From NCBI GenBank assembly GCA_963710615.1, contig CAVQBF010000026.1, positions 1 through 64,000 on the forward strand: a stretch of DNA of 64,000 bases. Reading direction: 5' to 3'. A model generated the notes under the pieces. It was not told the DNA's origin and searched no databases. It saw nothing but the letters and a program-made list of their open reading frames with translations. A program made the translations under genes and the position numbers. Below are positions 9,936-17,748 of the stretch, one piece after another. Every line of letters begins with the position of its first letter. Position 1 is the stretch's first letter. The stretch comes from GCA-2746605 sp963710615. Lineage in GTDB: Bacteria; Bacteroidota; Ignavibacteria; Ignavibacteriales; Melioribacteraceae.

Positions 9936-11314
9936 TACTTATTCTCCTTTAATAATAATTCAATATCAATTGACGCTGTAACTTTTTCCAATTCTGCATA
10001 AATTGCCAGCATTTCATATTCAGCAATAATTTTTTGAATCTCCGACTGTGTGTACTTTTGTCTTGCATCCAGATACTCCAATTGTGAAGCCAGACCTTCT
10101 GCAAATTTTTTACTCACTATTCTAAAAGCCTTTTCATATCCCTTTAGGCGATCATCAGCTGCTTTAATTCTATCTCTAGCTAGATAAAAATTCTTATATG
10201 CTTCTTTTGTTTGAAGCTTTATCAGATTTTCTGTTTCACTGATTTTTGCGTTAATGCTCTTCAGTTCAATTTCAGCCTTTTCAACTTTCGATGCATCTTG
10301 GAATCCATTGAATAAATTCCAGTTCAATACTAGAGACGCCATCCAATAATCATCATCTTTACTGAAACTGTATTTTTCACCCTGGAATCCGTAATCTGCG
10401 GCAAGCGATACGCCGGGGAGATATCCGGATTTTGCAAGACCTTTATTATCCTCTGTAGCTTGGATCGCCAACCTGAGCTGCTCAAGTTCTTCACGATTAT
10501 TAACTGCCAAAATCTCAAATTCCCACAAGGAGGATAAATCTATATCATTAATAGCTATAGAATCAATGATGATCTCGGATTCCAGAGGACGGTTTAGAAG
10601 GAAATTAAAATATGATGCGGCCAAATCTGCATTATTTTCTGCTTCCAATTCTTTCTCTTCAATTTCCGAAAGTTCAGCCTCAGCTTTGTATAAAAGATCA
10701 ATTGTAACCTTATCGTTATTGAATAAACTTTTAGTAACTCTGAGATTTTCAGAAACAAGATTCTTTGTTGTCCGAAATAGTAATTTCACCTTTAGGGATT
10801 TAAGATAGTTAAAATATGCTTCCTTAATATCAGCTATCAAATTTCGTGAATAAATTGTTTTTTCGGCTTTTTGAATATCAACAAGATTTGATTTAATTGA
10901 GTGATTGTAAAATAACGCCGGCTGAATAATTGGTTGAATAAGACTTATTTTTGTTTCATGTTCCTCTTCCCTTAAAAATCTAGTGACGCCATTTGGAATA
11001 TTGGTTGGATAATTGAAGCTGGGATTGAGGAAATTTAATCCCTGATGTATCGGATTAACAAGATCACCTATCGGAATGTCTATTACCCTTCCTCCTCCTG
11101 CACGAGAATATCTTGCATTGATTTCAATGGAAGGAAAGAACATCCCCCTCGCTTGTTTTAGATCAGTAATGCTTTGGTCCAAAGCAAATATTTTCTGTTT
11201 TAATGCCAGATTATTTTTAAGACCAAATTTTATATAATCATCTAAAATAATTGATTGTCCAAAAAGATATGGACTGAAGAAAATCAGAATTGATATGATC
11301 TTTTTCATTACCAT
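9935..11314 (-). CDS. TolC-family outer-membrane efflux channel
   Basis: This 459-residue protein has a signal peptide (KKIISILIFFSPYLFGQ) and the two repeated long alpha-helical segments of outer-membrane efflux proteins, for example VLNWNLFNGFQDASKVEKAE and LASQLEYLDARQKYTQSE. It would form the trimeric outer-membrane and periplasmic tunnel of the efflux complex. It is preceded 58 bp upstream by a TetR gene and followed, with a one-base overlap, by DUF2141, the adaptor and the pump. No separate palindrome was seen in the gap to tetR, so read-through from the tetR promoter is likely. Family assignment is solid; substrates are unknown. Confidence 0.93.
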   Translation of the reverse strand: MVMKKIISILIFFSPYLFGQSIILDDYIKFGLKNNLALKQKIFALDQSITDLKQARGMFFPSIEINARYSRAGGGRVIDIPIGDLVNPIHQGLNFLNPSFNYPTNIPNGVTRFLREEEHETKISLIQPIIQPALFYNHSIKSNLVDIQKAEKTIYSRNLIADIKEAYFNYLKSLKVKLLFRTTKNLVSENLRVTKSLFNNDKVTIDLLYKAEAELSEIEEKELEAENNADLAASYFNFLLNRPLESEIIIDSIAINDIDLSSLWEFEILAVNNREELEQLRLAIQATEDNKGLAKSGYLPGVSLAADYGFQGEKYSFSKDDDYWMASLVLNWNLFNGFQDASKVEKAEIELKSINAKISETENLIKLQTKEAYKNFYLARDRIKAADDRLKGYEKAFRIVSKKFAEGLASQLEYLDARQKYTQSEIQKIIAEYEMLAIYAELEKVTASIDIELLLKENK

Positions 11315-11372
11315 CCTAAATTGTTTATTTTATTAGTTTTTTGCTTAACATACATGTGAATTGTCTTAAACT

Positions 11373-12005
11373 CTATTTTAGTTGATATCTTGCATCAAGC
11401 GCATCATTATTAAAATCTAAAGAATGTTCAAGTAATTCTTCAGATTTAATACCTGTTATTTTTTCTATCATAATTCCCTTACTAGCAATTAATTGTAAAA
11501 CACCCATTGTTTGACCCCACAATAAGAATGAAACAATCATCGGATCAATATCCTTTCTAATAGATCCATCATTAATTCCTTCAATTATTGAGTTCACAAA
11601 TACATTTTTCTTCTGGTCACTTTTATTGGTTGTTCTTTCTTTTTCTCCTACTTTTTTCGAATGACTATAAAGCATTGCCTCATGATATTCTTTATGCTCA
11701 GTAAAAAACATTATAAATGCTTCCCCTATTGCTCTAACTTTCTTCAATCCATTTTTTTTATTCTTTATTGCTTTAATAAAATATTCTTCAAGTAGGTTTT
11801 CTCCTCTTTTAGCGATTTCATAAAAGAGATCCTCCTTACTTTCGAAGTAAAGATATAATGTACCTTTACTTAATTCTGCTTCATTAGCAACATCATCCAT
11901 TGTTGAATTTTCAAAACCTTGTTTAAAAAAGACTCTCTCTGCTGACTGAATTATATCATTTCTTCGCCTGAGTCTTTCTCTTTCTTTTCTTTCCACAGTT
12001 CCCAT
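11373..12005 (-). CDS. TetR/AcrR-family transcriptional regulator
   Basis: This is a 210-residue TetR-type repressor. The N-terminal helix-turn-helix is plain (about residues 12-58: RRRNDIIQSAERVFFKQGF, TMDDVANEAELSKGTLYLYF), followed by an all-helical ligand domain (about 65-210) that is not conserved enough to name a ligand. It stands first in the efflux operon, ahead of tolC, and should repress the operon until a toxic ligand binds. A 13-bp perfect palindrome lies about 21 bp before its start codon and is the likely operator. The start is supported by AGGA seven bases before the ATG. Confidence 0.92.
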   Translation of the reverse strand: MGTVERKERERLRRRNDIIQSAERVFFKQGFENSTMDDVANEAELSKGTLYLYFESKEDLFYEIAKRGENLLEEYFIKAIKNKKNGLKKVRAIGEAFIMFFTEHKEYHEAMLYSHSKKVGEKERTTNKSDQKKNVFVNSIIEGINDGSIRKDIDPMIVSFLLWGQTMGVLQLIASKGIMIEKITGIKSEELLEHSLDFNNDALDARYQLK

Positions 12006-12025
12006 AATGAATCCTATTTATTTAC

Positions 12026-12038
12026 TGACTATTAGTCA
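12026..12038. promoter_or_regulatory. Candidate TetR operator palindrome
   Basis: The sequence TGACTATTAGTCA is a perfect 13-bp palindrome with a central T. It lies about 21 bp upstream of the tetR start codon and before its ribosome site. TGACT-spaced-AGTCA palindromes are typical TetR-family operators. Its place suits autorepression of tetR and the following efflux genes. Binding itself is inferred. Confidence 0.6.
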
Positions 12039-12114
12039 TTTTATATGCGCAAGTTAATTTATGTATTCTTAAAAGTCAAGAAAAAAAATGCTGATTTTTT
12101 TTATATAAAGGTGA

Positions 12115-12963
12115 TTATTGATATGATTTGATTAAATAAATCGCTTGGCTCATGTATGCCCCGCCGAATAGATTTACATGATTTAGAACGTGATATAATT
12201 TATAAATATTCTCTCTGTCTTCCCATCCATCCTTTAGGGGATATTCTGCATTATAAGCTTGGTAGAAACGATTGTCAAATCCCCCAAACAGTTTGGTCAT
12301 TGCCAGATCCGCTTCACGGTGACCATAGTAAACTGCCGGATCAATTAAAACTGGATTACCTCTTTGGTCAACAATATAATTTCCGCCCCATAAGTCACCA
12401 TGAAGTAGTGTTGGTTGTTCCTCGCTATCACCAATGATATCTGTAATTTTCTTTTCAATATCTTTTATTCCGGACTTTAATTCATCGGTCGAGTGACCAT
12501 TTTTTTCAGCTAATCTAAACTGAAACATAAGTCGATTTTCAAAATAAAATTCCGTCCAGCTTTCATTCTGCGGAACATTAATTTGTTCAGTTGAGCCAAT
12601 AAAATTATCTTCAAAATAACCATATTTATGAGATGTCATCTTATGCAACTCGGCAAATTGTCTTCCAAATTTTTCGCTAAAGTCACTACATTTTGGCGCA
12701 GATTCAATAAATTCAAGAATTAAAAAATTATCATTAAACTTAACGACTCTTGGGATACGGATGGCATTTGCAGTTTTCAATTCATTAAGACCGTTAGCTT
12801 CCGCTTCATGCATTTTTTTATTTGCATAATTCTTAACAAAGTAGCTTGTTCCATTTTCAACAGTTACTTTCATTGCATTACCAATGCAACCGCCCCCAAG
12901 TGAAATAATAGAGGTAACTTTTTGAAATAATTCTGCTTCAATCTTTTGCTTAAACTTATTCAT
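12115..12963 (-). CDS. Fructosamine-3-kinase-family protein (ketosamine kinase)
   Basis: The 282-residue protein belongs to the fructosamine kinase family within the aminoglycoside-phosphotransferase fold. These cytoplasmic enzymes phosphorylate the sugar of glycated amines or proteins (fructosamine, ribulosamine, erythrulosamine) on O-3, which makes the adduct fall off. Visible motifs are GGCIGNAMKVTVENG near the N terminus, SYFVKNYANKKMHEAEANGL (ATP-site Lys), LLHGDLWGGNYIVD (catalytic loop, about 183-196) and VLIDPAVYYGHREADLAM (DFG-like metal site). It is 50 bp downstream of a low-molecular-weight phosphatase gene. This is a known pairing that supports protein deglycation as the role. The exact ketosamine is not readable from sequence. 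Confidence 0.9.
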   Translation of the reverse strand: MNKFKQKIEAELFQKVTSIISLGGGCIGNAMKVTVENGTSYFVKNYANKKMHEAEANGLNELKTANAIRIPRVVKFNDNFLILEFIESAPKCSDFSEKFGRQFAELHKMTSHKYGYFEDNFIGSTEQINVPQNESWTEFYFENRLMFQFRLAEKNGHSTDELKSGIKDIEKKITDIIGDSEEQPTLLHGDLWGGNYIVDQRGNPVLIDPAVYYGHREADLAMTKLFGGFDNRFYQAYNAEYPLKDGWEDRENIYKLYHVLNHVNLFGGAYMSQAIYLIKSYQ

Positions 12964-13013
12964 AATTTACTTTTATTCTTTTCTGAATTTCACAAATTAC
13001 TATTCTAAGATTA

Positions 13014-13484
13014 TTAAATTTTTGTTTTAATTTCTTCCAATAAACCCGCACATGCATCTTCTAAAATATCAAGTACTAGCTCAAAACCCTCAGGACCACT
13101 ATAGTATGGATCAGGTACTTCCCTGTAATTTCCGTTTTTGGCAAAATCGGTCATCATAAAAATTTTATTTTCATATTTTTTTGAGTAATCAAAAGAATGT
13201 AAGTCGTTATAATTACTTTCATCCATTGCAATAATGTAATCAAAATTCTCAAAATCAATTTCTTTAAATCTTCGTGAAATACTTGTTAATCTGTAACCTC
13301 GACTAATGGCATGTCTTTTCATTCTTGCATCCGCAGGTTCACCTTCATGATAAGCGATTGTACCTGCAGAATCGCATTCAATTTCATTTTCTAGACCTGC
13401 ACGTTTTACTAATTTATTCATTACTGCTTCACCACTTGGTGATCGGCAGATATTTCCCATACAGACAAATAGTATTTTAACCAC
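13014..13484 (-). CDS. Low-molecular-weight protein-tyrosine-phosphatase family protein
   Basis: This is a 156-residue LMW-PTP. The active-site loop C-X5-R is seen at residues 8-14 (VCMGNICRSPSGEA) and the general-acid loop as DPYYSG near residue 124. These cytoplasmic enzymes dephosphorylate phosphotyrosine or small sugar phosphates; a relative in this family acts on ribulosamine-5-phosphate adducts. The gene is first in a two-gene unit with the fructosamine-kinase-like gene, which favours a joint repair pathway over tyrosine signalling, and no tyrosine kinase or capsule genes are near. That choice between roles is inference; the fold and catalytic residues are certain. Confidence 0.93.
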   Translation of the reverse strand: MVKILFVCMGNICRSPSGEAVMNKLVKRAGLENEIECDSAGTIAYHEGEPADARMKRHAISRGYRLTSISRRFKEIDFENFDYIIAMDESNYNDLHSFDYSKKYENKIFMMTDFAKNGNYREVPDPYYSGPEGFELVLDILEDACAGLLEEIKTKI

Positions 13485-13580
13485 TAATTTTCCTTATTTC
13501 AATTTAAGAGTATTTATTTTATTTTCTTGAACAAAAATATCAAATTAAAGTGATTTTATTTTATTAAAATAATTTAGATT

Positions 13581-14024
13581 ATGGCAAAAACATATTACGA
13601 ACCGATGCATACTGCGGAGCATATTCTAAATCAAACTATGCTTCAGCTCCATACTGGTAAGAGATCTTTTTCAACTCATATTGAAAGAAAAAAATCTAAA
13701 GTAGATTATACCTTCCATAGAGATCTAAATGAAGAAGAAAAAATAATTGTGGAACAAAAAGTTAATGAGGTTATAGATAAAAATTTAGATGTTAGAGAAA
13801 AATATGTGCCATTAGAAAAAGCAGGAGAACTATTCAATTTGGATAGATTGCCCGAGGATGCCGGAGATGAGATCAGGATTATTGAAGTTGGAGATTTTGA
13901 TGCCTGTCCGTGTATTGGACAGCATGTTTCAAATACGAGAGAAATTGGAATATTTAAAATAGTTTCCTCCAGTTTTAATCAGGGTGTTCTTAGAATTCGA
14001 TTCAAACTTTTGGCTAGAGAATGA
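13581..14024 (+). CDS. AlaX-like free-standing tRNA editing domain
   Basis: This 147-residue protein matches the second additional domain (SAD) of alanyl- and threonyl-tRNA synthetases, found alone as AlaX-type trans-editing proteins that remove Ser or Gly wrongly attached to tRNA-Ala. Two metal-site motifs are present: HTAEH (HxxxH, near residue 11) and CPCIGQH (CxxxH, near residues 112-118). It lacks the N-terminal and C-terminal parts of longer AlaX forms, so it is a short version. The start ATG has no strong ribosome site. It is transcribed divergently from the LMW-PTP gene. The specific amino acid edited is not certain. Confidence 0.82.
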   Translation: MAKTYYEPMHTAEHILNQTMLQLHTGKRSFSTHIERKKSKVDYTFHRDLNEEEKIIVEQKVNEVIDKNLDVREKYVPLEKAGELFNLDRLPEDAGDEIRIIEVGDFDACPCIGQHVSNTREIGIFKIVSSSFNQGVLRIRFKLLARE

Positions 14025-14143
14025 AATCTTATTGTCATTCATGTTTTAATTATTAATAGAAATTCCGGAATTGTAAAATAAATAAACTAGCATGACATAA
14101 TTTATAGTTGGTAATTATTCGACATATTCTAAAGGATAATTTT

Positions 14144-14626
14144 ATGAAAAATATATTTCTTCTTTTATTATTTATTTCTTTTATTGCATGCACAAAACAA
14201 GTTAAAGAAGTAAAAGTAGGTACTTTAAATGAAGGATTTGATAGTCTAAAAGCATCTAATTATGGTGCGGATGATTATGGTATGAAAACTTATGTGATGG
14301 CTTTTCTTAAAATAGGGCCAAATCGAGATTTGGATTCCACAAGGAAGTCAGAACTCCAAAAAGCTCACTTAAAAAATATCAGTAAGATGGCAGAAGATGG
14401 AAAACTGGTTTTGGCTGGGCCATTTTACGGAGATGGTGAAATTAGAGGAATTTATATTTTTGATGTTGATAGTATTGAAGAAGCAAAGGCATTAACTGAA
14501 ACTGACCCAGCAATAAAAGCTGGTAGTCTTGAAATGGAGTTAATTAAGTGGTATGGGACAGCAGCCTTAATGGAAGTAAATAAAATATCTAAAACTATTG
14601 CTAAAAAGTCTTTTGCTTTTGATTGA
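14144..14626 (+). CDS. YCII-related domain lipoprotein
   Basis: The product (160 residues from the ATG at 14144, chosen because AAAGGA lies 8 bases upstream) has a short lipoprotein signal (FLLLLFISFIACTK). The mature part carries a YCII-like domain: YVMAFLKIGPNRD, LQKAHLKNISKMAEDGKLVLAGPFYGDGEIRG and DSIEEAKALTETDPAIKAG. YCII domains are small ferredoxin-like folds usually found in the cytoplasm, some with enzymatic chlorohydrolase or accessory roles. An exported lipidated version is less common, though known from Bacteroidota. The upstream in-frame ATG at 14108 would bury the signal and is rejected. It stands just ahead of rlpA. Confidence 0.8.
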   Translation: MKNIFLLLLFISFIACTKQVKEVKVGTLNEGFDSLKASNYGADDYGMKTYVMAFLKIGPNRDLDSTRKSELQKAHLKNISKMAEDGKLVLAGPFYGDGEIRGIYIFDVDSIEEAKALTETDPAIKAGSLEMELIKWYGTAALMEVNKISKTIAKKSFAFD

Positions 14627-14649
14627 AATACAAAGATTAAGTTAAGATT

Positions 14650-15417
14650 ATGAATAATAGGAGTTCCATTATCTTGTCCTTCCTGAATGATTTAATCGGG
14701 AATCCATTTTTTTTAAAATTATCTAAAGTGATTAAATCCCCGGATTCCCATTTGCATGAGAATGAAAAATTAAAAGTATTTATTAAACTGTTTCTATTTA
14801 GCTCGTTCTTAGCTTCACTAATCTCTTGCTCATCCTCAAAAGAATTCTCAGAATATGAAAATGTAACCGGCGAATTAATCGAATCTGGTGTTGCTAGCTG
14901 GTACGGTCCAAATTTTCATGGTAAAAAAACAGCGAATGGTGAAAGATTTGATCAGAATGAACTAACCGCTGCACATAGGACTTTACCATTTAATAGTATA
15001 GTACGAGTAATTAATTCTTCTAACGGAAATTCTGTTATTGTAAGAATAAATGATCGTGGCCCATATGCGAAAAATCGAATTATTGATCTTTCAAAAAAAG
15101 CTGCAGAAAAAATTGATATTATTCAAAATGGTACAGGAAACGTTAAATTGATTCTTTTAAATAATAATGCAAAATTACCCGCCAATCTTAAAATCCCTCA
15201 CTATACTGTGCAGGTTGGATCATACGCCAATAAACAAGATGCATTAAAAATTAGTTCCAACATTGCTGATTCAAGAATTGTAAAAGCAAATATTAATGGA
15301 AAAAGTGTGTATCGGATATTTATTGGATTGTTTCAAGATAAATCTGAAGCTGAGTCTTTAAATCAATATCTTAAAAGTGCCGGATACAATGGTTTTGTAA
15401 AGCAAGTGGAAAATTAA
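14650..15417 (+). CDS. rlpA: RlpA-family septal lipoprotein with SPOR domain
   Basis: This 255-residue protein has a late lipobox (SLISCSS, Cys about 60), a double-psi beta-barrel domain (about 75-170, with GVASWYGPNFHGKKTANGE and VRINDRGPYAKNRIIDLS) and a C-terminal SPOR domain (about 180-253, HYTVQVGSYANKQDALK). RlpA proteins bind denuded peptidoglycan at the septum through SPOR, and some cleave glycan strands lacking stem peptides. The roughly 40 residues before the hydrophobic segment are unusual for a lipoprotein, so the real start may be further in, for example a TTG near 14752. It follows the YCII lipoprotein by 23 bp and may share its transcript. Confidence 0.9.
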   Translation: MNNRSSIILSFLNDLIGNPFFLKLSKVIKSPDSHLHENEKLKVFIKLFLFSSFLASLISCSSSKEFSEYENVTGELIESGVASWYGPNFHGKKTANGERFDQNELTAAHRTLPFNSIVRVINSSNGNSVIVRINDRGPYAKNRIIDLSKKAAEKIDIIQNGTGNVKLILLNNNAKLPANLKIPHYTVQVGSYANKQDALKISSNIADSRIVKANINGKSVYRIFIGLFQDKSEAESLNQYLKSAGYNGFVKQVEN

Positions 15418-15542
15418 AAAACAAATTTTGATTTACTCAAATCAAGTTAGAAGTTGTTTGAAGAAATGGATTTTGAAACTAGTCACGGATTAAACATAGA
15501 TAATATCTTTCTGTTTTTTTCTCTATTAACTTAATTTTAGTA

Positions 15543-15764
15543 TTAACTCCTTGCTTCTAATTTTTTAGCTTTTATTTCATCTATATTATCAACAAAATCT
15601 GTTTTCGATGAATAGCAAGAATGAGAATCACCATCAGAGGAACAATGCCCACCACCGCAACAGCCTCCATTTTGCCTTTTTTTGTATTGACTAAAATGTA
15701 AACCACCAGCAAAAATTAAAATTGCTAAAAACATAAAGCCAACTGCAAATAAAACTTGTGTCAT
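15543..15764 (-). CDS. Small Cys-rich membrane protein, NqrM-like
   Basis: The product (73 residues) has one N-terminal membrane helix (VLFAVGFMFLAILIFAGG), a basic segment and a Cys cluster (GGCCGGGHCSSDGDSHSC). Known NqrM proteins have a single helix followed by a Cys-rich tail and are needed to place iron between NqrD and NqrE in Na+-NQR. Here the gene lies 2 bp after apbE, at the end of the nqr region, so an NqrM-type maturation role is the best reading. The cluster also contains His and is richer in Gly than typical NqrM, so it could be a lineage-specific form or another metal carrier. Confidence 0.72.
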   Translation of the reverse strand: MTQVLFAVGFMFLAILIFAGGLHFSQYKKRQNGGCCGGGHCSSDGDSHSCYSSKTDFVDNIDEIKAKKLEARS

Positions 15765-15766
15765 TA

Positions 15767-16804
15767 CTAATCCCTTTCTAAAATAAACTCATTAAATTGA
15801 GGTGTCATTTTCTCAATAAAAGTATTACTATCTCTTACAATCATAAAAATAGGAAGTTCCTTTTTAAGCGCAAAACTATATCCCTCTTCATGTCCCATAA
15901 TGTTTATGGCAGTAGCAAGTGCATCGGCCGTTCTGCAATTTTGGTGTAAGACAGTAACAGATGCTAAATTATGCATAATTGGTTTTCCAATTCGTGGATC
16001 AATCAAATGAGAATATCTTACCCCATTTTCTTCTTTATAATTTTGATAATCACCTGACGTGGCAACACTCATATCTGTAATTGCAATGACTTTTTGAAGA
16101 TTTCTACCTTCAGGCGCAGATATTCCAATCTTCCAATTTTCACCTTTTTCATTTACTCCTTTAGTCCTTACTTCACCGCCAATTTCAACCATATAATTCG
16201 CAAATCTGTACTCTTCAATCAATTGTCCCACTTGATCAACTCCAAAACCCTTAGCAATACTAGAAAGATCTAAATAAAGATTTGGAACTAGTTTTCTAAT
16301 ACTTGATTTTGCTAAGTCCACTTCAATTTTATCAGTGCCAATTATTTTTTTTATTTCTGCAATTTCCTTTTCATTTGGTATTTCACCGGAATATTCTTCT
16401 GCCCCAAATCCCCACAAATTAACGAGAGGACCAATCGTAACATCATAGGCATTTTCAGAATCAACACTTAATGTTTTTGCCTCATCAACGAGTAATGCAA
16501 AGTCTTTTGATACTTTAAACCAGGAAGTATCTTGACTAGCATTAAACTTTGAAATTTCCGAATTCGGAATATAGGTTGACATTTGCTTGTTAATTTCTAT
16601 AAGTAACCTATCAACTGAAAGGTGAATGTTAGTGTTTAAAAACTTTTGTGGTTCGTCAACAATTGAAACCGAATAAGTAGTACCCATTGTTGTGCCGCTA
16701 AATGGGTACTTTTCAAGTTCCTGTTTCCGATCCGAACACGAAGAGAAAGTAAATAAAAAAGCTGATATTGTAAGGAATAATTTCCATCTAGAAAAAGTAT
16801 ACAT
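15767..16804 (-). CDS. apbE: FAD:protein FMN transferase ApbE, lipoprotein
   Basis: ApbE moves FMN from FAD onto a Thr of target proteins in the periplasm, including NqrB and NqrC. The 345-residue protein shows a lipobox (TFSSCSDRK), GTTMGTTYSVSI near the start of the mature domain, LDLSSIAKGFGVDQV, VEIGGEVRTKG, SVATSGDYQNY and HLIDPRIGKPI, all family marks including the Mg/FAD-binding region. Its targets are encoded directly upstream on the same strand (nqrB, nqrC), with a CBS gene and DUF4870 gene between. The lipoprotein anchor suits action on membrane-bound NQR. Confidence is high. Confidence 0.95.
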   Translation of the reverse strand: MYTFSRWKLFLTISAFLFTFSSCSDRKQELEKYPFSGTTMGTTYSVSIVDEPQKFLNTNIHLSVDRLLIEINKQMSTYIPNSEISKFNASQDTSWFKVSKDFALLVDEAKTLSVDSENAYDVTIGPLVNLWGFGAEEYSGEIPNEKEIAEIKKIIGTDKIEVDLAKSSIRKLVPNLYLDLSSIAKGFGVDQVGQLIEEYRFANYMVEIGGEVRTKGVNEKGENWKIGISAPEGRNLQKVIAITDMSVATSGDYQNYKEENGVRYSHLIDPRIGKPIMHNLASVTVLHQNCRTADALATAINIMGHEEGYSFALKKELPIFMIVRDSNTFIEKMTPQFNEFILERD

Positions 16805-16813
16805 TTGTTGTGT

Positions 16814-17275
16814 TTACTTATTACTCCATTTCCAATTTTCGTAGTAATCCCAATTAGCCATCTTATTCAATTCATCGAGTTCAGAAGATTTTTTCATTAG
16901 ATGAGCACGAGTTATATCACCGGCTGATAATATTCCAATATATTTACCGTCTTTTTCAATAAGCAAATGTCTCAGTCTTCTTCCTAGGCATTTATCCATT
17001 AACTGATAAAGAGAATCAGTGTGAGGCGAACTGACCAAATTGGTAGTCATAACTTCTTTTATTTGAGATTTTTTACTATAAAAACCTTCAGTCACGACAT
17101 TTTTCATCAAATCACGTTCGGTCCATATTCCTTTTATTTCATCATTTTCGGTAACAAGAATGGCTCCAATTCTGTTTTCCAACATTACCTTTAAAGCATC
17201 TGCAACTGTTGCTTCAATATCAACAGAAATAATTTTTCCGCCTTTGTTTTCTAATATTTCACCAGCATTTAACAT
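16814..17275 (-). CDS. CBS-domain pair protein
   Basis: This 153-residue cytoplasmic protein consists of two CBS repeats (about residues 12-65, VDIEATVADALKVMLENRIGAILV, and 75-128, SPHTDSLYQLMDKCLGRRLRHLLIE). Such pairs sense adenine nucleotides or related ligands and regulate partner proteins. No effector domain is fused. It lies between the DUF4870 gene and apbE, with gaps of 37 and 9 bp, inside what appears to be the nqr transcript. That suggests an energy-status input to sodium respiration, but this is only positional inference. Confidence 0.87.
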   Translation of the reverse strand: MLNAGEILENKGGKIISVDIEATVADALKVMLENRIGAILVTENDEIKGIWTERDLMKNVVTEGFYSKKSQIKEVMTTNLVSSPHTDSLYQLMDKCLGRRLRHLLIEKDGKYIGILSAGDITRAHLMKKSSELDELNKMANWDYYENWKWSNK

Positions 17276-17312
17276 CTCGAACTCCTTACTAATAGAATAT
17301 GATTGATGAGAT

Positions 17313-17705
17313 TTATTTAATTAATCTGATTGTAATTGGGTATCTGTAAGCTTTTCCATCATAAGCATTTATTGCCCCAATAACTGTCATAATTAAAGCA
17401 AAGATCCCTAAAATAATTATGATAGGAATTCCAATAACCACAAAAATCAGAATTACTGAGATTAAAATATAAATAGTAATACTTATCTGAAAATTTAGAG
17501 CTTCTTTACCTTGATCGTTAACAAAAGGAAATTCTTCTTTTTTTAGAATCCATATCAAAAGAGGACCGATTATATTTCCAAAAGGAAATACAAAACCTGC
17601 TACTGCCGAAATATGTGCAAACATTGCCCACATTCTTTCATCTTTTGAAAAACCTAATGGCTGAGAGGATTGTTGATTAAAATTGTTTGTGTTATTTTCT
17701 TCCAT
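17313..17705 (-). CDS. DUF4870 membrane protein
   Basis: This 130-residue protein has three to four membrane segments and the DUF4870 (Tic20-like) pattern: MWAMFAHISAVAGFVFPFGNIIGPLLIW, FVNDQGKEALNFQISITIYI and a final helix ending AINAYDGKAYRYPITIRLI. The N terminus is Asn/Gln-rich. Function of the family is unknown. It follows nqrF by 43 bp and precedes the CBS gene, so it may be co-expressed with NQR. There is no sequence reason to make it a subunit. Confidence 0.85.
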   Translation of the reverse strand: MEENNTNNFNQQSSQPLGFSKDERMWAMFAHISAVAGFVFPFGNIIGPLLIWILKKEEFPFVNDQGKEALNFQISITIYILISVILIFVVIGIPIIIILGIFALIMTVIGAINAYDGKAYRYPITIRLIK

Positions 17706-17748
17706 GGAACCCCCTAAATAGTTTATACTAATTTACAAAACTATTTTA

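Noticed and set aside
14108..14143. Upstream start for the YCII lipoprotein
   Set aside because: It would place 12 residues before the signal peptide, and the ATG at 14144 has the better ribosome site.
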